Part shown: one piece after another, positions 13,151 to 25,535 of the stretch
Layout: each line of letters begins with the position of its first letter
How positions within the stretch are numbered: the first letter of the stretch is position 1
Source: Cyathus striatus
Taxonomy: Eukaryota; Basidiomycota; Agaricomycetes; Agaricales; Nidulariaceae
DNA length: 64,000 nt
Assembly: GCA_025738555.1 (NCBI GenBank)
Contig: JAOVFP010000019.1
Coordinates: 1,178,001 to 1,242,000 of the forward strand
Direction: 5' to 3'
Translations under genes and position numbers: made by a program
The notes under the pieces: generated by a model
What the model was told of the DNA's origin: nothing
Seen by the model: only the letters and a program-made list of their open reading frames with translations
Database searches by the model: none

Positions 13151-14079
13151 CGATGAGATATGAGAATTACTTATCATCATGAAAAGGAATGGGTATTACC
13201 TTGAGGAGACGACAATGTGTGGGTCTATTTACACGTGAGCCACTAAAAATCCATATAACTTTATTTTACGCCTATTTCTCTCCTCTCACATTCTACAAGA
13301 TCATCCTACAAGTTCTCAATACACTATTCTCATTCACAGTGCATATTTAATCCAATATAAAGCATGAATTTCTTGCAAAACAGAAGTGGAAGAAGGCGAA
13401 GATGAATAAACGTAGTGATACTCCACGAGGTAAGCGGTACCTCTGTTCAGATCTCAACGTTCAATGTTCAGACTTGGTTGTGATGCTTTCTCATCTCTAC
13501 TCCTTATGAAAACTGAGGTGAGCACCACTTATAGTACATAGCCTTTTTCCTATTCTCATCTCCCCCCCCCCCCACATCATTGACCTCCAAGCACAACAGC
13601 GCCATCGATATCTTTACCCCTCTCTTCTCCCCTTCTCCCCCACACGCCACGTCACTGTCACAGTAGCGGTGTCAAACACCACCACCCACCACCACTGCTA
13701 CAACGCTTGTACTTCTATCCGATGAAGAGGTAGTCTAAACCTACACTGCCAAGGTTTGTACTTTTTGATTCATATGAAACGAACCAATGTTAACACTTGG
13801 TCTTCAGCTGTCTCATCTCTGATATCCTGCAACCTTCCTACTCGTTACCCTGATCTATCATCCAAGAATACTGTTTACCAGGTATTTTCACAAAGTTTTA
13901 AGTTACTCGACAAATCTTGCTCACCTCTTGATAGACAGGGAAAAGGGAGACTGAAATGGAGGGTTAGAAGTGGAATAAAATTGGCTAGAAGGGTGATGTG
14001 TTCAATAGTAAATGTCAGTGAAGGACTTTCGAAGCATATGGCCCGAGAACCTGTTGACTCCCTATCCCAGGTGTGCGTG
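13151..14079. other. gene-poor DNA with poly-C tract
   Basis: A run of C near 13562 and CCACC-rich low complexity. The part at about 13583-13645 (GACCTCCAAGCACAACAGCG and following) is a diverged direct duplicate of about 14798-14855. No exon is convincing. Confidence 0.4.
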
Positions 14080-14359
14080 TACTGTACTATTTCGACCAAG
14101 TGTTCAGTCACGCGTCACGCAGGGCCTTTGAACAGAATACTTGAGTGCATTTGTCACGCGTCACAGGCTGCCATGAACAGTAGTTTGAGAGAAATATGGC
14201 ACTTACTTAGCCAAAAAGTTTCGCCCGTGCTGGGTGTCTGTACGGGTATGAACAGTTCTGCCCTGTGTCACGCATTAATTTCGGGCTTGAACACTTGGTC
14301 AAACCAAATTTTCCGTCATGCCCTCCCGAGCGTGAACAAGTGGTCGAAACCATCGAGTA
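14080..14359. mobile_element. MITE family 1, diverged copy (TA target)
   Basis: About 280 bp. The left end is TACTGTACTATTTCGACC and the right end is the diverged complement GGTCGAAACCATCGAGTA, with TA at both edges. It shares the left terminus with the copy inserted in SET-2 and with the copy at 58.2 kb. The interior holds repeated GTCACGCGTCAC stretches and no coding capacity. Long terminal inverted repeats with a TA target suggest a Tc1/mariner-like non-autonomous element. Confidence 0.6.
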
Positions 14360-16003
14360 ATGTGGGGAAGCGTATGCATACTTCCATCTGGTGTTGGGGA
14401 ACAGGAGGGTAGGGAAGTATACTAGGATGTTCAGGTGCATAAGTTCATGCCTTTACTACCATGTAGATGTGAGCTAATGATCATGTTTGGACAGGTACGC
14501 TTACAGATACCTTCTATTTGTACTCACCACGTCGGATGGACCTAAGGCCTTAAGAATCCCTTCACCATCAACCTTCTTCTTTACACAAGGTGTCTCGTTG
14601 TCGACCTCATGCCATGCATCGTCCACCCCACCTCAAGTCCCCTACCTCAACAAGCCTCACCACATCAACACTAACTCCCCATCCCCCCTTCATCCTTGGC
14701 TCCTTCATCTTATGGCAACCATGTCCACCATTGACATCTCCAACACCCAGCACCACCGTCATACCCTGTTATCTCCACATATTGTTGCCTTATCGACTTC
14801 CCAGCACAACGGCTCCACCGACATCTTTGCCCTCCCTCTCCTCCCCTTCTCTCCTTCCTCCCAGCATGTTAGCAATCTCAATCACCACTACCACTACCAC
14901 CACTGCCACTGCCACGATCCCCCCTGCTTTGGAAAACGAAGTCACATCAACAAGAATATTCAAGGATCTTCAAATGTAATATGCGGTCATACTACGAAAT
15001 TATTACACCATGAATGGTAGTCCCTGTAGTGAGTTTTCCTTTCCTCCTGGCTCGTTGTTATACCTTACTCACCCGCCATCTTTTTACAGCCAGGACACCA
15101 CCCTCTACTATCTCCCTTAGCTTTGGCATCAGACTACACCCAGGGCCATCATCTCCACCATCCGCACCTGTGATTTCCAATGCTTGACTTTAATGGCCGC
15201 CACGGAGCACTAGTACTAAGTAGTTCTTTACAAGGAGTTGTTGGCTGTTCTGATGAAGAATATAGTGACTACCCCAATAATGGTTGACATGCACATTGTA
15301 CATTGTAAAGGTGGAACAGATTGGCATTCTATTTCTAAAATGCAGAATGAACATAGATCTTTGTATTTTCCGAGATCCCATGTCCCACCCTACAAATGCT
15401 ATGTTGTCAAGATCTCATGTCTTTCTGCAATCATTTGTATTTAGTCATCTCCCATTCATGTATAATTTTATATGTACTTCTACTATCATCTATATGGTTT
15501 AAATTTATTGGTCATTACATCAGGAATTGGTAAAAGGCTTGAAGGTAGTGGGCTGTGCCACTTGCTGGCCTTATTTCTTTATTTACTTACATCACCTATT
15601 ACAGTGTTCTTACTATTGTATAGGTTTTACATGGTTCTCTGACTACTATATAGCATGACTGTGCAAAATTTAGTGCTAGATGAATTATATTTCTGTAACT
15701 TTTCCTTTTGACGTAATCGTCCTTGGGTTTTGCCTCACCTACTAATTTGCTGGACATTATGTAGTGGGTAAGATTAAATACTTATCGAGTTTATCACAAG
15801 CTATCTGATGAGATGGATATGTGTACATCCTCAGCACTTACGTTGTGATATACATTCGTTCCAACTTCCAATGCACCTTTTGCGGCCCAGACATATCTGC
15901 TTTACACAAACATGCTCTAGGGTCATTTCGTCGCTCTTGTTTGCATACATACACTTGATAGAAGTGAATGTTTTTTATTAATTATTTATACACAACGTTC
16001 AAA
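14360..16003. other. intergenic, CCACC-rich low complexity, no gene
   Basis: Pro/His/Thr-rich frames at 14487-15020 arise from CCA/CAC repeats and carry no domain. The 3' flank of the 16-18 kb gene is at the right end. I see no RNA gene. Confidence 0.4.
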
Positions 16004-18182
16004 TCACTTCGTTACAATGAACCCACCAGACCCAACAGATTCAAACGACAAATGGAACTTTGCCGGGTCCACCTGCGCACCACTGTTGAAGACCTGAGTA
16101 ATCTTTGGAACTGTAGCGGAGAATCCAATGTCCTGCAACCTAATTGTCGCCGATACATATTCAATGTTGCTTCCAAGAACAAGTGTATCAGATCCAACGG
16201 TCCATAAGCCAAAGTCGACTCCGCCTGTAGTAACCTGTTTGAATGTCGCGGATGGATTGAGGATGAAGGGGTTCATCTTTGGTAATGCAAGAGCCAGACC
16301 AGATGCGGATGCCTTTATGTCTGCCGATGTAGGGTCATCCCATGAGACGACACCTGTAGATCATGTATTCACCCTCCATTGGTTAGTACTGGCGGCATAA
16401 GAACGTACCTAAACCACCATGGTTTATGCCAACAATGCTTTCAACGACGAATTCTTTTCCAGTTGGATACCTCTGCAAGACACAAACATTCAGCGCCTAA
16501 AGATAGGATATAAGTCAGGTCTAAAAACCTTCCAGTATCTGTTCACCAAGTGCATAAGTTACTGGAACTGAAACCGTGGGGTATAATAATGAGCAACTCA
16601 CGTGTCATTTCCAAATCCCTGAGGAACAGTCCAGACGGCTTTCGTACGTTCCCATCCGTTTATGAATAGACGATCCCTGAACTCATCCATACGAGTAGAT
16701 ATATCCGTGAATGACCCTATGCAGTTATCACATCTTCCAGACTCGCATTGAAAATGACATGCGAACAGCAGTGAAATAAGGTGGCTTACCCACAGTCTCC
16801 GTAATCCTTAGTACAAACAGTGCCCCAGACAGCCGAGAACGTGACATTATTCCCGACCATGTACACGTCCTGCATAACAATATCCGTCCCACTAGTGTAC
16901 GAACTACACAGCACCCATCAGTCTGTTACATCTTTGCGATGGCTGAAAAACATACTTGAAGTTAAAGTCTTCACAATTCAAAACCAACGATACAGGGTGG
17001 TATCCAGCACCACCAGCTCCATCTCCACCATCGAGCGACGTTATAAGGTTCGAAGCTTTCACCGTGGCGTCCAATGGATCGGAAGTGCCGTCGGGTTCGT
17101 CTCCGGTGTACCAAAGGAGAAGATTCGATCGTGACTTGATGTGGTTTACTTGAGCTGTGACTGACGTCGCATTCATGTATGTACTGTAGAACTGGGCATC
17201 AGTGGTATTCTGGAAGGATAACGCTCCAAACATACAATCGCATATCATACATGAGATATAACCCTGCGTCTTGCATTTTATCGAGGACTAAGTCAAGAGC
17301 GGTGAGGTTGTTGAAATCAGGAACAGGGTGCACCACAGTGAATCTTTAGATCTTCCTGTAAGTATTCGAATGATAATTGAACCAAGTAATGACACGTACC
17401 CTTGAGACTTCAACGTAGCGGGAATAGTCAAATCTTGGGCAAGGTAGCTATCAAACTGAGTATAAAACCCAATCGGGAACACAGGCGCGTAAGCGCCGCC
17501 TTTCCCATTCGCAGGTCTCGCGAGCAAAGCGCCAGTCCTCAAATCCATCTTTGTAACCGAACCAATACCAACTGGCTTCGCCGGCAAGTACGTTAATGAG
17601 CCTGTTGCCTTGAAAGTCTGAGATTCAAAGGTAGCGCTGCATGTTAGATCGTACGCAGCCGTTCTAGGTGCGAGTGCCAAAAGTGAAAATGGAAGTGCAT
17701 GTTTCGTGGTGTTGAGCGGGACGCTGCCGCTTGCAATTTCCTTTCCATTTGCCGAGACGGTGACGATCAACGAGCCTGGTGAAGTGGGGTGGGAGATAGT
17801 GATCGGCGCCGCGTTGGATATGTGGGAGAATACAAGGGGAGTGTCAATGAGGATTGCTACGGATCCGTCCGTGCTGCTTGCGTCTTCGGGGAGGTAAGGT
17901 CTTATGGCCTGTGAGCAGCGCAGGGCGAGTAGTGGTATTGAGGATTTGGCGGGTTCTGGGAAGTTTCCGCCTGCGTAGAAGGTTGTTTAGGTTTTGGATT
18001 ATTCATAATGATAGAATGAGCTCACCTGGTGGTACAATAGGCGAACTCGCCATGTAATTCTTACCGCACCTGGTCCATCAAACATATAAAACTTCATCTA
18101 ACTTGTAGAATAAAACGAATGCGTACCATGTCTGCGCGCCAACCAAAGGAAGCGCAAGGAGTGAAAATGCTAAGCCGCGCAT
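16004..18182 (-). CDS. secreted glycoside-hydrolase-like protein
   Basis: Start chosen at MRGLAFSLLALPLVGAQTW (18182), a clean signal peptide with cleavage likely after GAQ; the upstream in-frame Met codons would bury it. The mature protein begins CGKNYMASSPIVPPGG. A beta-rich N-terminal part includes TISHPTSPGSLIVTVSANG, followed by FPIGFYTQFDSYLAQDL, FTVVHPVPDFNNLTALDLVLDK and YMNATSVTAQVNHIKSRSNL. LLLWYTGDEPDG and IVMQDVYMVGNN suggest an alpha/beta barrel with an acidic catalytic motif. The C-terminal beta domain ends GSGGFIVTK with TGA at 16004. Similar mushroom proteins are usually annotated only as glycoside hydrolase-like; substrate and CAZy family are not known to me. The introns I traced are short and canonical and the frame is open, so the gene looks intact. 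Confidence 0.75.
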
Positions 18183-19061
18183 GTCTGGGAACAGAGCTGC
18201 TGCTCGCGAAGTGGTGCTTGTGGAGGCTCCATTATGTACTGTTTCTGACCTGTGGTACGCGCGGAGCATTCTATCATGCGAAGCGATGGGAACCTCCATA
18301 CCTGCGTGCATGCTCAACCGGTCACATTTGCCAGATCATAACGAAGGAGCTTGAAAGTTAAAAATAGATCAAGTAGGTCCTTCGCTTCTATGATAGTCTC
18401 CTCGGTCTGAAGGTCTGGCTTGGATTGTACACATAAAGCGACCATCTTAAACTTGACTTGAAGCTAGATAATCAATTAAACAGTCCAGCACGATCTTTAA
18501 TTGCCAACGCCCACCTCTACTTGAAGAGTTGTCTAACACAACAGTAACCACATGTTCAGTGTGAATTTACGATCATCTTATCATAGCATCCTTGTCATTA
18601 ACAACATCCCCATGCAAGAAGTAAACTTATGACTCGAAGACACGAGGACAGCACTATCTTTCGTATGGATTGCCTTCTAAGACGGGGTTAAAATAGATTA
18701 GATTTTGAATACGAAGGGCATTAGGATCCACGTGAGACATCGAGAAGAGTAGAAGCTATGTCTGATTGGAGTTTATAGTCCCCTGTTACTATCCGATTGG
18801 ATCTCTCAGGGTCATTTTTACTCTCACGATTTATTTTGATGTCAAGACAAACCAGTTTGCATAGTTATTTGAGCGTTTATCAACCATAACACGAGCCAAT
18901 TTGCGGTAGAAGTAAGCTCCCATTATTTGATAAGAATCTTCATCATGGTACTGTCACACCTAGTCTCCCGTTTGCCAGCCTGAAGGGCATTATGCAATAC
19001 AGAGAGATTGTCATTAAGTATTTTGAATTCAGACCAATAGGACATAAGTATACCACTGGGT
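18183..19061. other. intergenic, no gene recognised
   Basis: 5' flank of the secreted-protein gene, then AT-rich DNA without a convincing exon. Confidence 0.4.
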
Positions 19062-19330
19062 GAAGGAGCAGTAGACAAACTCGAGAGTACTTCGTGATTT
19101 TAAGTCACAAGAGCGGTCTGTAAACAATCCACAACGGCAAAGGACAATTTTAGAGGAGCAGTAGACGAACTCGAGAGAGTAGTAAGTTCAAGTCACAAGA
19201 ATAATCAGCGACAAATCTACACGAGATGAAGGAACAGTAGACGAACTCAAGAGAGCAATGAAGAAATCTACAACGGAAGAAGGAGCAGTAGACGAACTCG
19301 GGAGATTAGTGTGTTTAAGTTGCGAGAGCA
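19062..19330. repeat. degenerate tandem repeat, four units
   Basis: A core GGAGCAGTAGACGAACTCGA recurs four times, starting near 19064, 19153, 19230 and 19281 with small changes. The spacers shrink from about 90 to 75 to 50 bp and also share AAGTCACAAGA or ATCTACA words. It lies just downstream of the MULE gene's 3' end and looks like a decayed minisatellite. Confidence 0.6.
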
Positions 19331-19563
19331 TACCAGTTTCAACTTTACATGTGCATATACTAACTTCAAAAAAGTGCACTACTATATGCACATTGCTGCA
19401 TAGAAAACAGTGAAGGCCCTGTGAGCGTAAACACTTGCAGTATACTGGTACTACATGATCACATCTAAGCTGAAATAGCGACTAAATTATGTTGGAGACA
19501 AATTTAAATATCAGATATCATTGTGTAGCGTACATCTGCCTTTGCTCAGTTCCATGAAGTCGA

Positions 19564-22500
19564 CTATTCTTTAGCTGATCCAGATTTGTCATGTAGTGAA
19601 TACGGTGCCACACGGTGGTTCTTTCTGCTAACGGAACGACAATGTACTACTTCTGATAAATAGTAACAATAACGATTTTTATCGCTATGAGTATATGTAC
19701 ACTTATAATTCGTGTAGAAACTCACCTGAGGTTGAAGTGCTAAATACAGGCTGTGGTATTGGCACTGAACCTTTATCGAAATGCAATGCATCTACACCAT
19801 GCTTATTAACCCTTGGCTTTTTTGGAGATTGACTTGCTGCACGACTTTGCGAATGCAATTGGCGTGTAACGGATCTTTGAGAGCGGTAGAACTCTGTAGA
19901 AAACCGATCACGCATATTTATGCCCTGGGTTAATAGTAGTGCAATACTTGAATGGATGCGAAAGTCATACTGCATGCCATGCATGATGCCTCCAAGCATG
20001 GTGAGGTTTATACCATCACGATTAATGTCCCGATGAGACTGCTCATTCCCGTTTGTTGATGAAGGCGAACTCTGCCAAACACAAAGAGGAATCAGACTTT
20101 GCTTTTGGTTTATAGCCGGAATTACAAATTTTGCTTTTAATTTATCGTTAAGCCATGCTTTAATATATATGAGTATATATACGAAGGGTGGCGGATGTAG
20201 AGCTTACCTTTAGCTTTCTCGGTTCCACCACTATTTATAATATCGCATATGGGGGTGATGTCGTCCATAGTTGTAGATGCAAGACTATACATTGCATTGA
20301 TTACTTCTGTCGTTTCATAGCTTCGTAGATCATTAATATGCCGCTTAAAGTGCACAGTACACAGCCTATAAAATCAACGGAGATGGTCATATGCTGTTAA
20401 ATCCTTCATCATTCGTGTTGGTTCCATGTGGCAATTTATTTTAAGATCTTGACATAGCATTTTGCAATATAACCCTACCCCTTCAAGAATCAAAACATAA
20501 ATTAATTCACATAAGTATTGATAAATTATTAAATCACTTACCTAGTGCTTGCCCCTTGTGCGCATCAGCAATCCAAACATAATAACCTGTCCCATGAATA
20601 TGTTGAAATCTAACTGGTAACCCAGTAATCTTAGTTGCAATTTCGAATATCCGTTTAAAAAGAATGAAGTGGGCTCTTGCTGATTGTGATGTTGTGAAAG
20701 CACGTGCACCAACGATAGCTACATCACAGATGAAGAATTCAGAATTTGATAGTGTAGGATGTACTAGTAGCACAAAAACCAAGCGTACATTTCATTCCAT
20801 TTGTATCCCAGGTTTCCATTTCAAATTCTTGCCATTTTCCGTGCACACGCTTGAATGAGGTGTCAATGGAAATGCATGAGGCATGAATTAGTGCGAAGGC
20901 CATTGCCTTTGATATGCATATAACAAGATAAAATAATTTGTTGCCTTCAATATAATGTGATTCAGCACATCGTACATATTGTTCATCTTCTGGAAGACTT
21001 GAGTGTATTTCAGTGAGATATACCGCACCTGGTCATGTTGTTAGCCCTACTGCCTGCATTATAAAATTCTCAATGATATATGTCATACCGTTAAATCCAG
21101 TTCCATTTGGGAAATATTGGTGTCGCAGCTTTCCTATCAGTCGTTGAACATGATCCAGATTTCCAAGTGAAGGATGTAGTTGAGACAAAGGGGGGTCTAG
21201 AGCAGATTTCCATCCAAGATGTCGTCGAAGTGCAGATACAAACCCAGAATCTATCATAATTTTTCGTGGGGTTGCATCGGAAAGTTTCCAGCCAAGCTCA
21301 AGAAGCATAGAGTTAAAAATGTCTATAATCAGAGGTGGAGTTTTGACACGAAGTGGTGGGGAATGTGAATGAATGCCTTTTGATATAATTACAACTTGTG
21401 GGCACAAGTGCAAATCATGGGGTGTGTATATGGAATATTTGACTTTGCATTTGCTCTGTAAGCGCAGAGAGCCTCGTTGAAGTCTTCCTTTTGAATCACG
21501 GTGCCAAAAAGCTAAATATGCAAATTTTAGCATTCAAAAATTACAAGATAATGTCAATGAAAATATTACATACGACACTTGTCTTGTTGCTGTGATGGTG
21601 ATGCTTGATATGTACAACCAGTTAATGGACCATATCCATTGCGAAGTGCCTTCTCCTCATGATGTTTAACTAGTAACATATCATCAGATATAAGAGCACT
21701 GAGATAGTTTATATCAAAATCTTGAAGGTTTCTGAGGACGAGATGTGCTCTGTCCCCATATTTCCAGAACTGACATCTAATTTACTTACATTTAGGTATC
21801 TGAAAAACGGAAAAGAAAAATAGCTTACTGGAGTTGTGGTTCATTGAATTTGTTGTACAAAAGTATCATACGTCCTGAACAAATTGTATTGGAACCTGTT
21901 TCCAATTTAGAAGTGCATATGTTTCCACTGGTCTCATCATCACTCTCTGGTTCACCGGAATAATCAGAAAGGTCAACAGAATTAAAGGAACAGCCAATCT
22001 CGTGAACAGCGCAATAGAAAGAGAGTGTCTTGGAGAATACAATTTCTTCTGGTGATGGGCTTTGGTTATTGTTAGTTAATGCAATCGCATCTTCAGAATA
22101 ATACTGGCAGACTTTCAACCCTCTACCTGGTGTGACAACTCATTAGTAAAGATTAATGAAAGCAATGACATTATACATACACGATGTCTTTAGCTGTTTA
22201 CAGAGTACATTTTTGTGTTGCTCGTCCTTTAATATTGATCCACAGTAGGCATTTGTTACACCCCCATGTTTGTCGCCAAGTGAGTTTTGTATGTTCGCCT
22301 TTGGGTGATGTTTACTGTGTGGATCAATAGCAAATCTATGTCCTATAGCGCCATCAGGTGTCGAAGCAGTGACAGGATACTCAATGATAGCACCCAGTGG
22401 ATAATCAATAAGTCGTTCAATGGTAAGTTTGTGATGAATGCGAATTGGCCCAGTTGTAACAGAAGGTTCTGCATTAAAAACGGCACTTGCTGAAGGTATG

Positions 22501-22673
22501 TTGACGAGGGGATGAGCGGGAACATCAAGGAGCGAAGCATTATAAGAAGAACTCGAAGTTGTAGGAGGGGGAGAATTGGTGTTAAGCAAAGACACATCAT
22601 TCAGGATGACTCCAGCATTGTGAAGTAAAGCGCTAGCCTTAGCTATTGCTTCCTTCTGAGGGGTCGAAAACAT
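19564..22673 (-). pseudogene. MULE-type transposase gene with two in-frame TGA codons
   Basis: Eight exons (22673-22181, 22126-21829, 21776-21574, 21511-20789, 20718-20542, 20480-20208, 20157-19726, 19652-19564) splice with canonical sites into an 896-codon frame. Features in order: an N-terminal region with YPLGAIIEYP and a Cys/His cluster, KGIHSHSPPLRVKTPP, IDTSFKRVHGKWQEFEMETW (first catalytic Asp candidate), GARAFTTSQSARAH, FQHIHGTGYYVWIADAHKGQ (second Asp) and TNGNEQSHRDINRDG (acidic candidate). These match the large MULE-like transposases common in mushrooms, where they cut and paste DNA transposons. The frame is broken by TGA at codon 491 (21033-21035) and codon 667 (20374-20376), with frame preserved on both sides. 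Both are compatible with CGA to TGA transitions. No terminal inverted repeats were found around it. A domesticated gene that decayed, or a recently dead element, are both possible. Confidence 0.82.
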
Positions 22674-22946
22674 AAGTTACATATTTGTACGACAACATCA
22701 ACTTCAGTCTTAAATACACTGAGGCCTTATCTGCGATGTATTCCCAAGTACAAGTCCACCCCGAAAAATTCGCATTCATAGCCATATACAACGCAATAAA
22801 TCAAATCACCCCTTCAATACAGTAACTTCATAGAAAAAAATCTCAACTAATTGTGTTTCAGCTCACCTTACAGAGGAAATTTTTCTCTCATGGACGGCAC
22901 ATAACTGATTCCATGCTCAAGCGAACACAGAGTACCTGGAGCAATG
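22674..22946. other. 5' flank of MULE gene
   Basis: No exon seen. No sequence resembling a terminal inverted repeat of the MULE gene could be matched to DNA left of 19.5 kb. Confidence 0.35.
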
Positions 22947-23248
22947 TTAGCCACAAATCCAGTTGGAGGCCGCTCTACCAATATAATTATATTGGAGATG
23001 ATCATGTTCTACTAAAAAGACGAAGTACGTAGGTGTTTCAGCAAGCTATAATACATAAATTTCGTTCTCACCGCAATGTTGGACTTTTTCATATCTGCTG
23101 TGATTGGAGGACTTAGAATAACTGCAGCCACAAATCCAGTTCGAGACCACTCTGCCAATATAATAATATCAGAGACCATCATATATTACTAGAGAATGAA
23201 GCGGGTAAGTGTTTCAGCAAGCCACAGTATATAATTTTCACTCTCACC
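22947..23248. repeat. tandem duplication, about 177-bp period
   Basis: Unit 1 (about 22947-23074) and unit 2 (about 23124-23248) share GCCACAAATCCAGTT, CCAATATAAT and GTGTTTCAGCAAGC, and both end in TCTCACC. They differ at roughly one site in five. The function is unknown; it sits between the divergent MULE and zinc-finger genes. Confidence 0.6.
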
Positions 23249-23435
23249 AAGACAAAATATGAATGAGCAATTTAGCTAGCGTATCAAAACACAAAATTTT
23301 CCAGGGCATAACTATCGGGTGCCGATAATCCTGTGTGTATAGCGACCAGGGATGTCCTGACAATTCAAAACACGAAAGCAAGTAAGATTTCAAAGTATAA
23401 GAACAACTTACAACTCCAGTTTTCACAAAAATATC

Positions 23436-24502
23436 ATGGCCTATCCATTAAACCGAGCTTCAAATACCTCTAGTCTTCTCTATGACGACCTTTATGAAAG
23501 ACAACGCATAAGTTCCGAACTCATTGGCTGGAGCATGCTTGCAGGGCAGCTTGTAACAATGGATTAGTACGTTGCATCAGCTTATCGCAAAATAGTATAC
23601 TAACTTTGATTTTCTTTGAAGTCCAGAAAAACAAAACGGAGAACGTGTACGGCCAGCAGGATTACTAGCATGGTTGGATGTGCGAGGCCTATATTGGCCT
23701 TGCTTCTGTTCCATTGGTGCCCCAGATGGCGAGACACGGAGAGCACGCATTGTGCATGCTAGGAACGGGGTTGTTCATGTGTTCTGTTACAATTACCCAC
23801 CAAACTGCAGCTACTATAGTAAGAAATGAATGTTTAATAGTTACACATACTAACTTACATGATTACAGTGAATATTTCTGAGAAATGCGAGACAGCAACA
23901 CTTGGGTCCACATACCTTAACCTACCGACAAAAAGTATGTATCAACGTCAACACTGCCATTATAACAAATATTTACTTACATTGCGAATTGACAGGAATT
24001 GGCTGTCCGGATATGGGCCGTATCTATGCCAACTTTCTACTTGCCAGCGATGATAGCAGTATTTCACCGGTGCGCATGGAAGGCTATTGTGGAGAGCACT
24101 TAGCCAGCATTGCCGTTCAGCAACAGGCCATAGTGAACCCAGTTACTACTTGGAATATCCTTGGGAAGCGTAAGCGTAGTGAGTAATTAAAGCAAAGATG
24201 ACGATGGCACAGTGAACTTAATTTGTTCTATAGCCTGTCGCGCTTTATTGCCCATTCCAGTGCCAACACCTCCCAAAACTCACTCCCCAGGTGCTACACG
24301 TGTTGTCAAACGAGTTAAAAATGGAAACAATAAAGATCTTAAGCCTTCCACAAGCGACACCGACAAGGAACAACCCGTGACACGCCTTAATGAAGGTGAA
24401 GAGATTGATACTGATGGATTCCTTGAGTTATGCACTTCATGCAACAGGTACTTCCTAGCCGATTGCCTTAAGAAGCATATATTAGGTTGCTCAAACAGTT
24501 GA
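23436..24502 (+). CDS. 281-aa basidiomycete protein with C-terminal C2HC zinc finger
   Basis: Five exons (23436-23566, 23622-23818, 23869-23934, 23996-24178, 24234-24502) total 846 nt and splice perfectly into 281 residues; each intron is 50-61 nt with GT-AG ends. The N-terminus is MAYPLNRASNTSS, followed by IGWSMLAGQLVTMDYPEK, GLLAWLDVRGLYWPCF and a Cys/Tyr-rich stretch. A conserved-looking block is CPDMGRIYANFLLASDD with GYCGEHLASIAVQQQAIVNP. A basic NILGKRKR segment could be a nuclear signal. The C-terminus CTSCNRYFLADCLKKHILGC has the spacing C-x2-C-x11-H-x3-C of C2HC (zf-C2HC_2-like) fingers. No function is assigned. It is transcribed away from the MULE gene and is intact while that neighbour is broken, which argues for an independent host gene. 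Confidence 0.78.
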
Positions 24503-25535
24503 CTTACACTTAATAAATAGTAGATAGCATGAGCAGAAGTTATCTATGTAGTACACCGCAGAGATATCAAGCACGTATCATTGTTAATGCGAATTTCACT
24601 TGATTGACACGACGCGTCACGATGTTTGTTTAGTCTACTTACAGGTTGTGATTCAAATATAAGTAAATAAGGTTCAGTTATGGGTCTAGTGGACTGATGA
24701 GCCAGTGTGTGTCGGCCATTTCCGGCATCAGCTGTTTCCACATTTAGACCAGATCTGCGAATCGAATAGTAACAGGGGACATATCACCGGTCTGATTGCA
24801 TTAAATGTATATGTATTCTCAGCCCAATGGTTAAATTTACTTACAAGTAATGTATGTGGCTTGTGCGAGTATGCTGATTACGACAGCCTATAATTACTGC
24901 CCACCAGTCTCGACTCTCTGCCTCGTGAACTGGATATATAGTCTGATGATAACCTACGGTAACCAGCTAGCGCTATTTCCAATGTGTCATACATTTAGCC
25001 AGAGTAACACAAACCCGATACCATCTTTAGGCACGTATAACAACCCCACATCGTGCGACGATATATCCAGGTGAACAACTAGGCTGGAATTGTCTTGAGA
25101 GGCACAATGATGTCCATTATGAAACATCAAATACCTAGATGGTTTTGTTATGTTTCAGCTTTCATACGCAACTATTGAAAGGTTTACTGAATGACGGATC
25201 ACAACCAGGGATGAGTTCAGTACAAGTGCCCGTGTTATGCCCGTGCGTAAATTGAAGAAGCAGGAATTGCGGAGAAAGACATGAAAGCTGTCTTGTGCCA
25301 TGCGGAATACGGTTGCGGAGTTGGCAGGTTTCAGTCAATAGCGAAAAGACCAAGGGCATAGAAGATGGTCACGGTAACAATTAAACGTGCAAATTTTCCG
25401 TAAAGTTCAAAGTTGGCTTGACATTGTTTGTTTGATCAGTGGAACATGCCTGATTACCCGCGCGCACCAGCTACCCCCAACCGCCTATTCGCATCCTACG
25501 GGATTCACAAAGCACTCTTCTAATTGAAAGGCGAA
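24503..25535. other. intergenic, no gene recognised
   Basis: Short frames only. Nothing in either strand resembles a domain or RNA gene. Confidence 0.4.

Noticed and set aside
13756..14412. 218-codon plus-strand ORF as a gene
   Set aside because: It overlaps the MITE at 14080-14359 and has no domain or splice logic; the openness is fortuitous.
14487..15020. 177-codon Pro/His/Thr-rich ORF as a gene
   Set aside because: Composition comes from CCA/CAC repeats, and part of it is a diverged duplicate of non-coding DNA at 13.6 kb.
20208..20542. Single long intron 20368-20541 in the MULE gene
   Set aside because: It breaks frame. An exon at 20480-20208 with one TGA keeps continuous homology-like sequence (DLTAYDHLR then FYRLCTVHFK).
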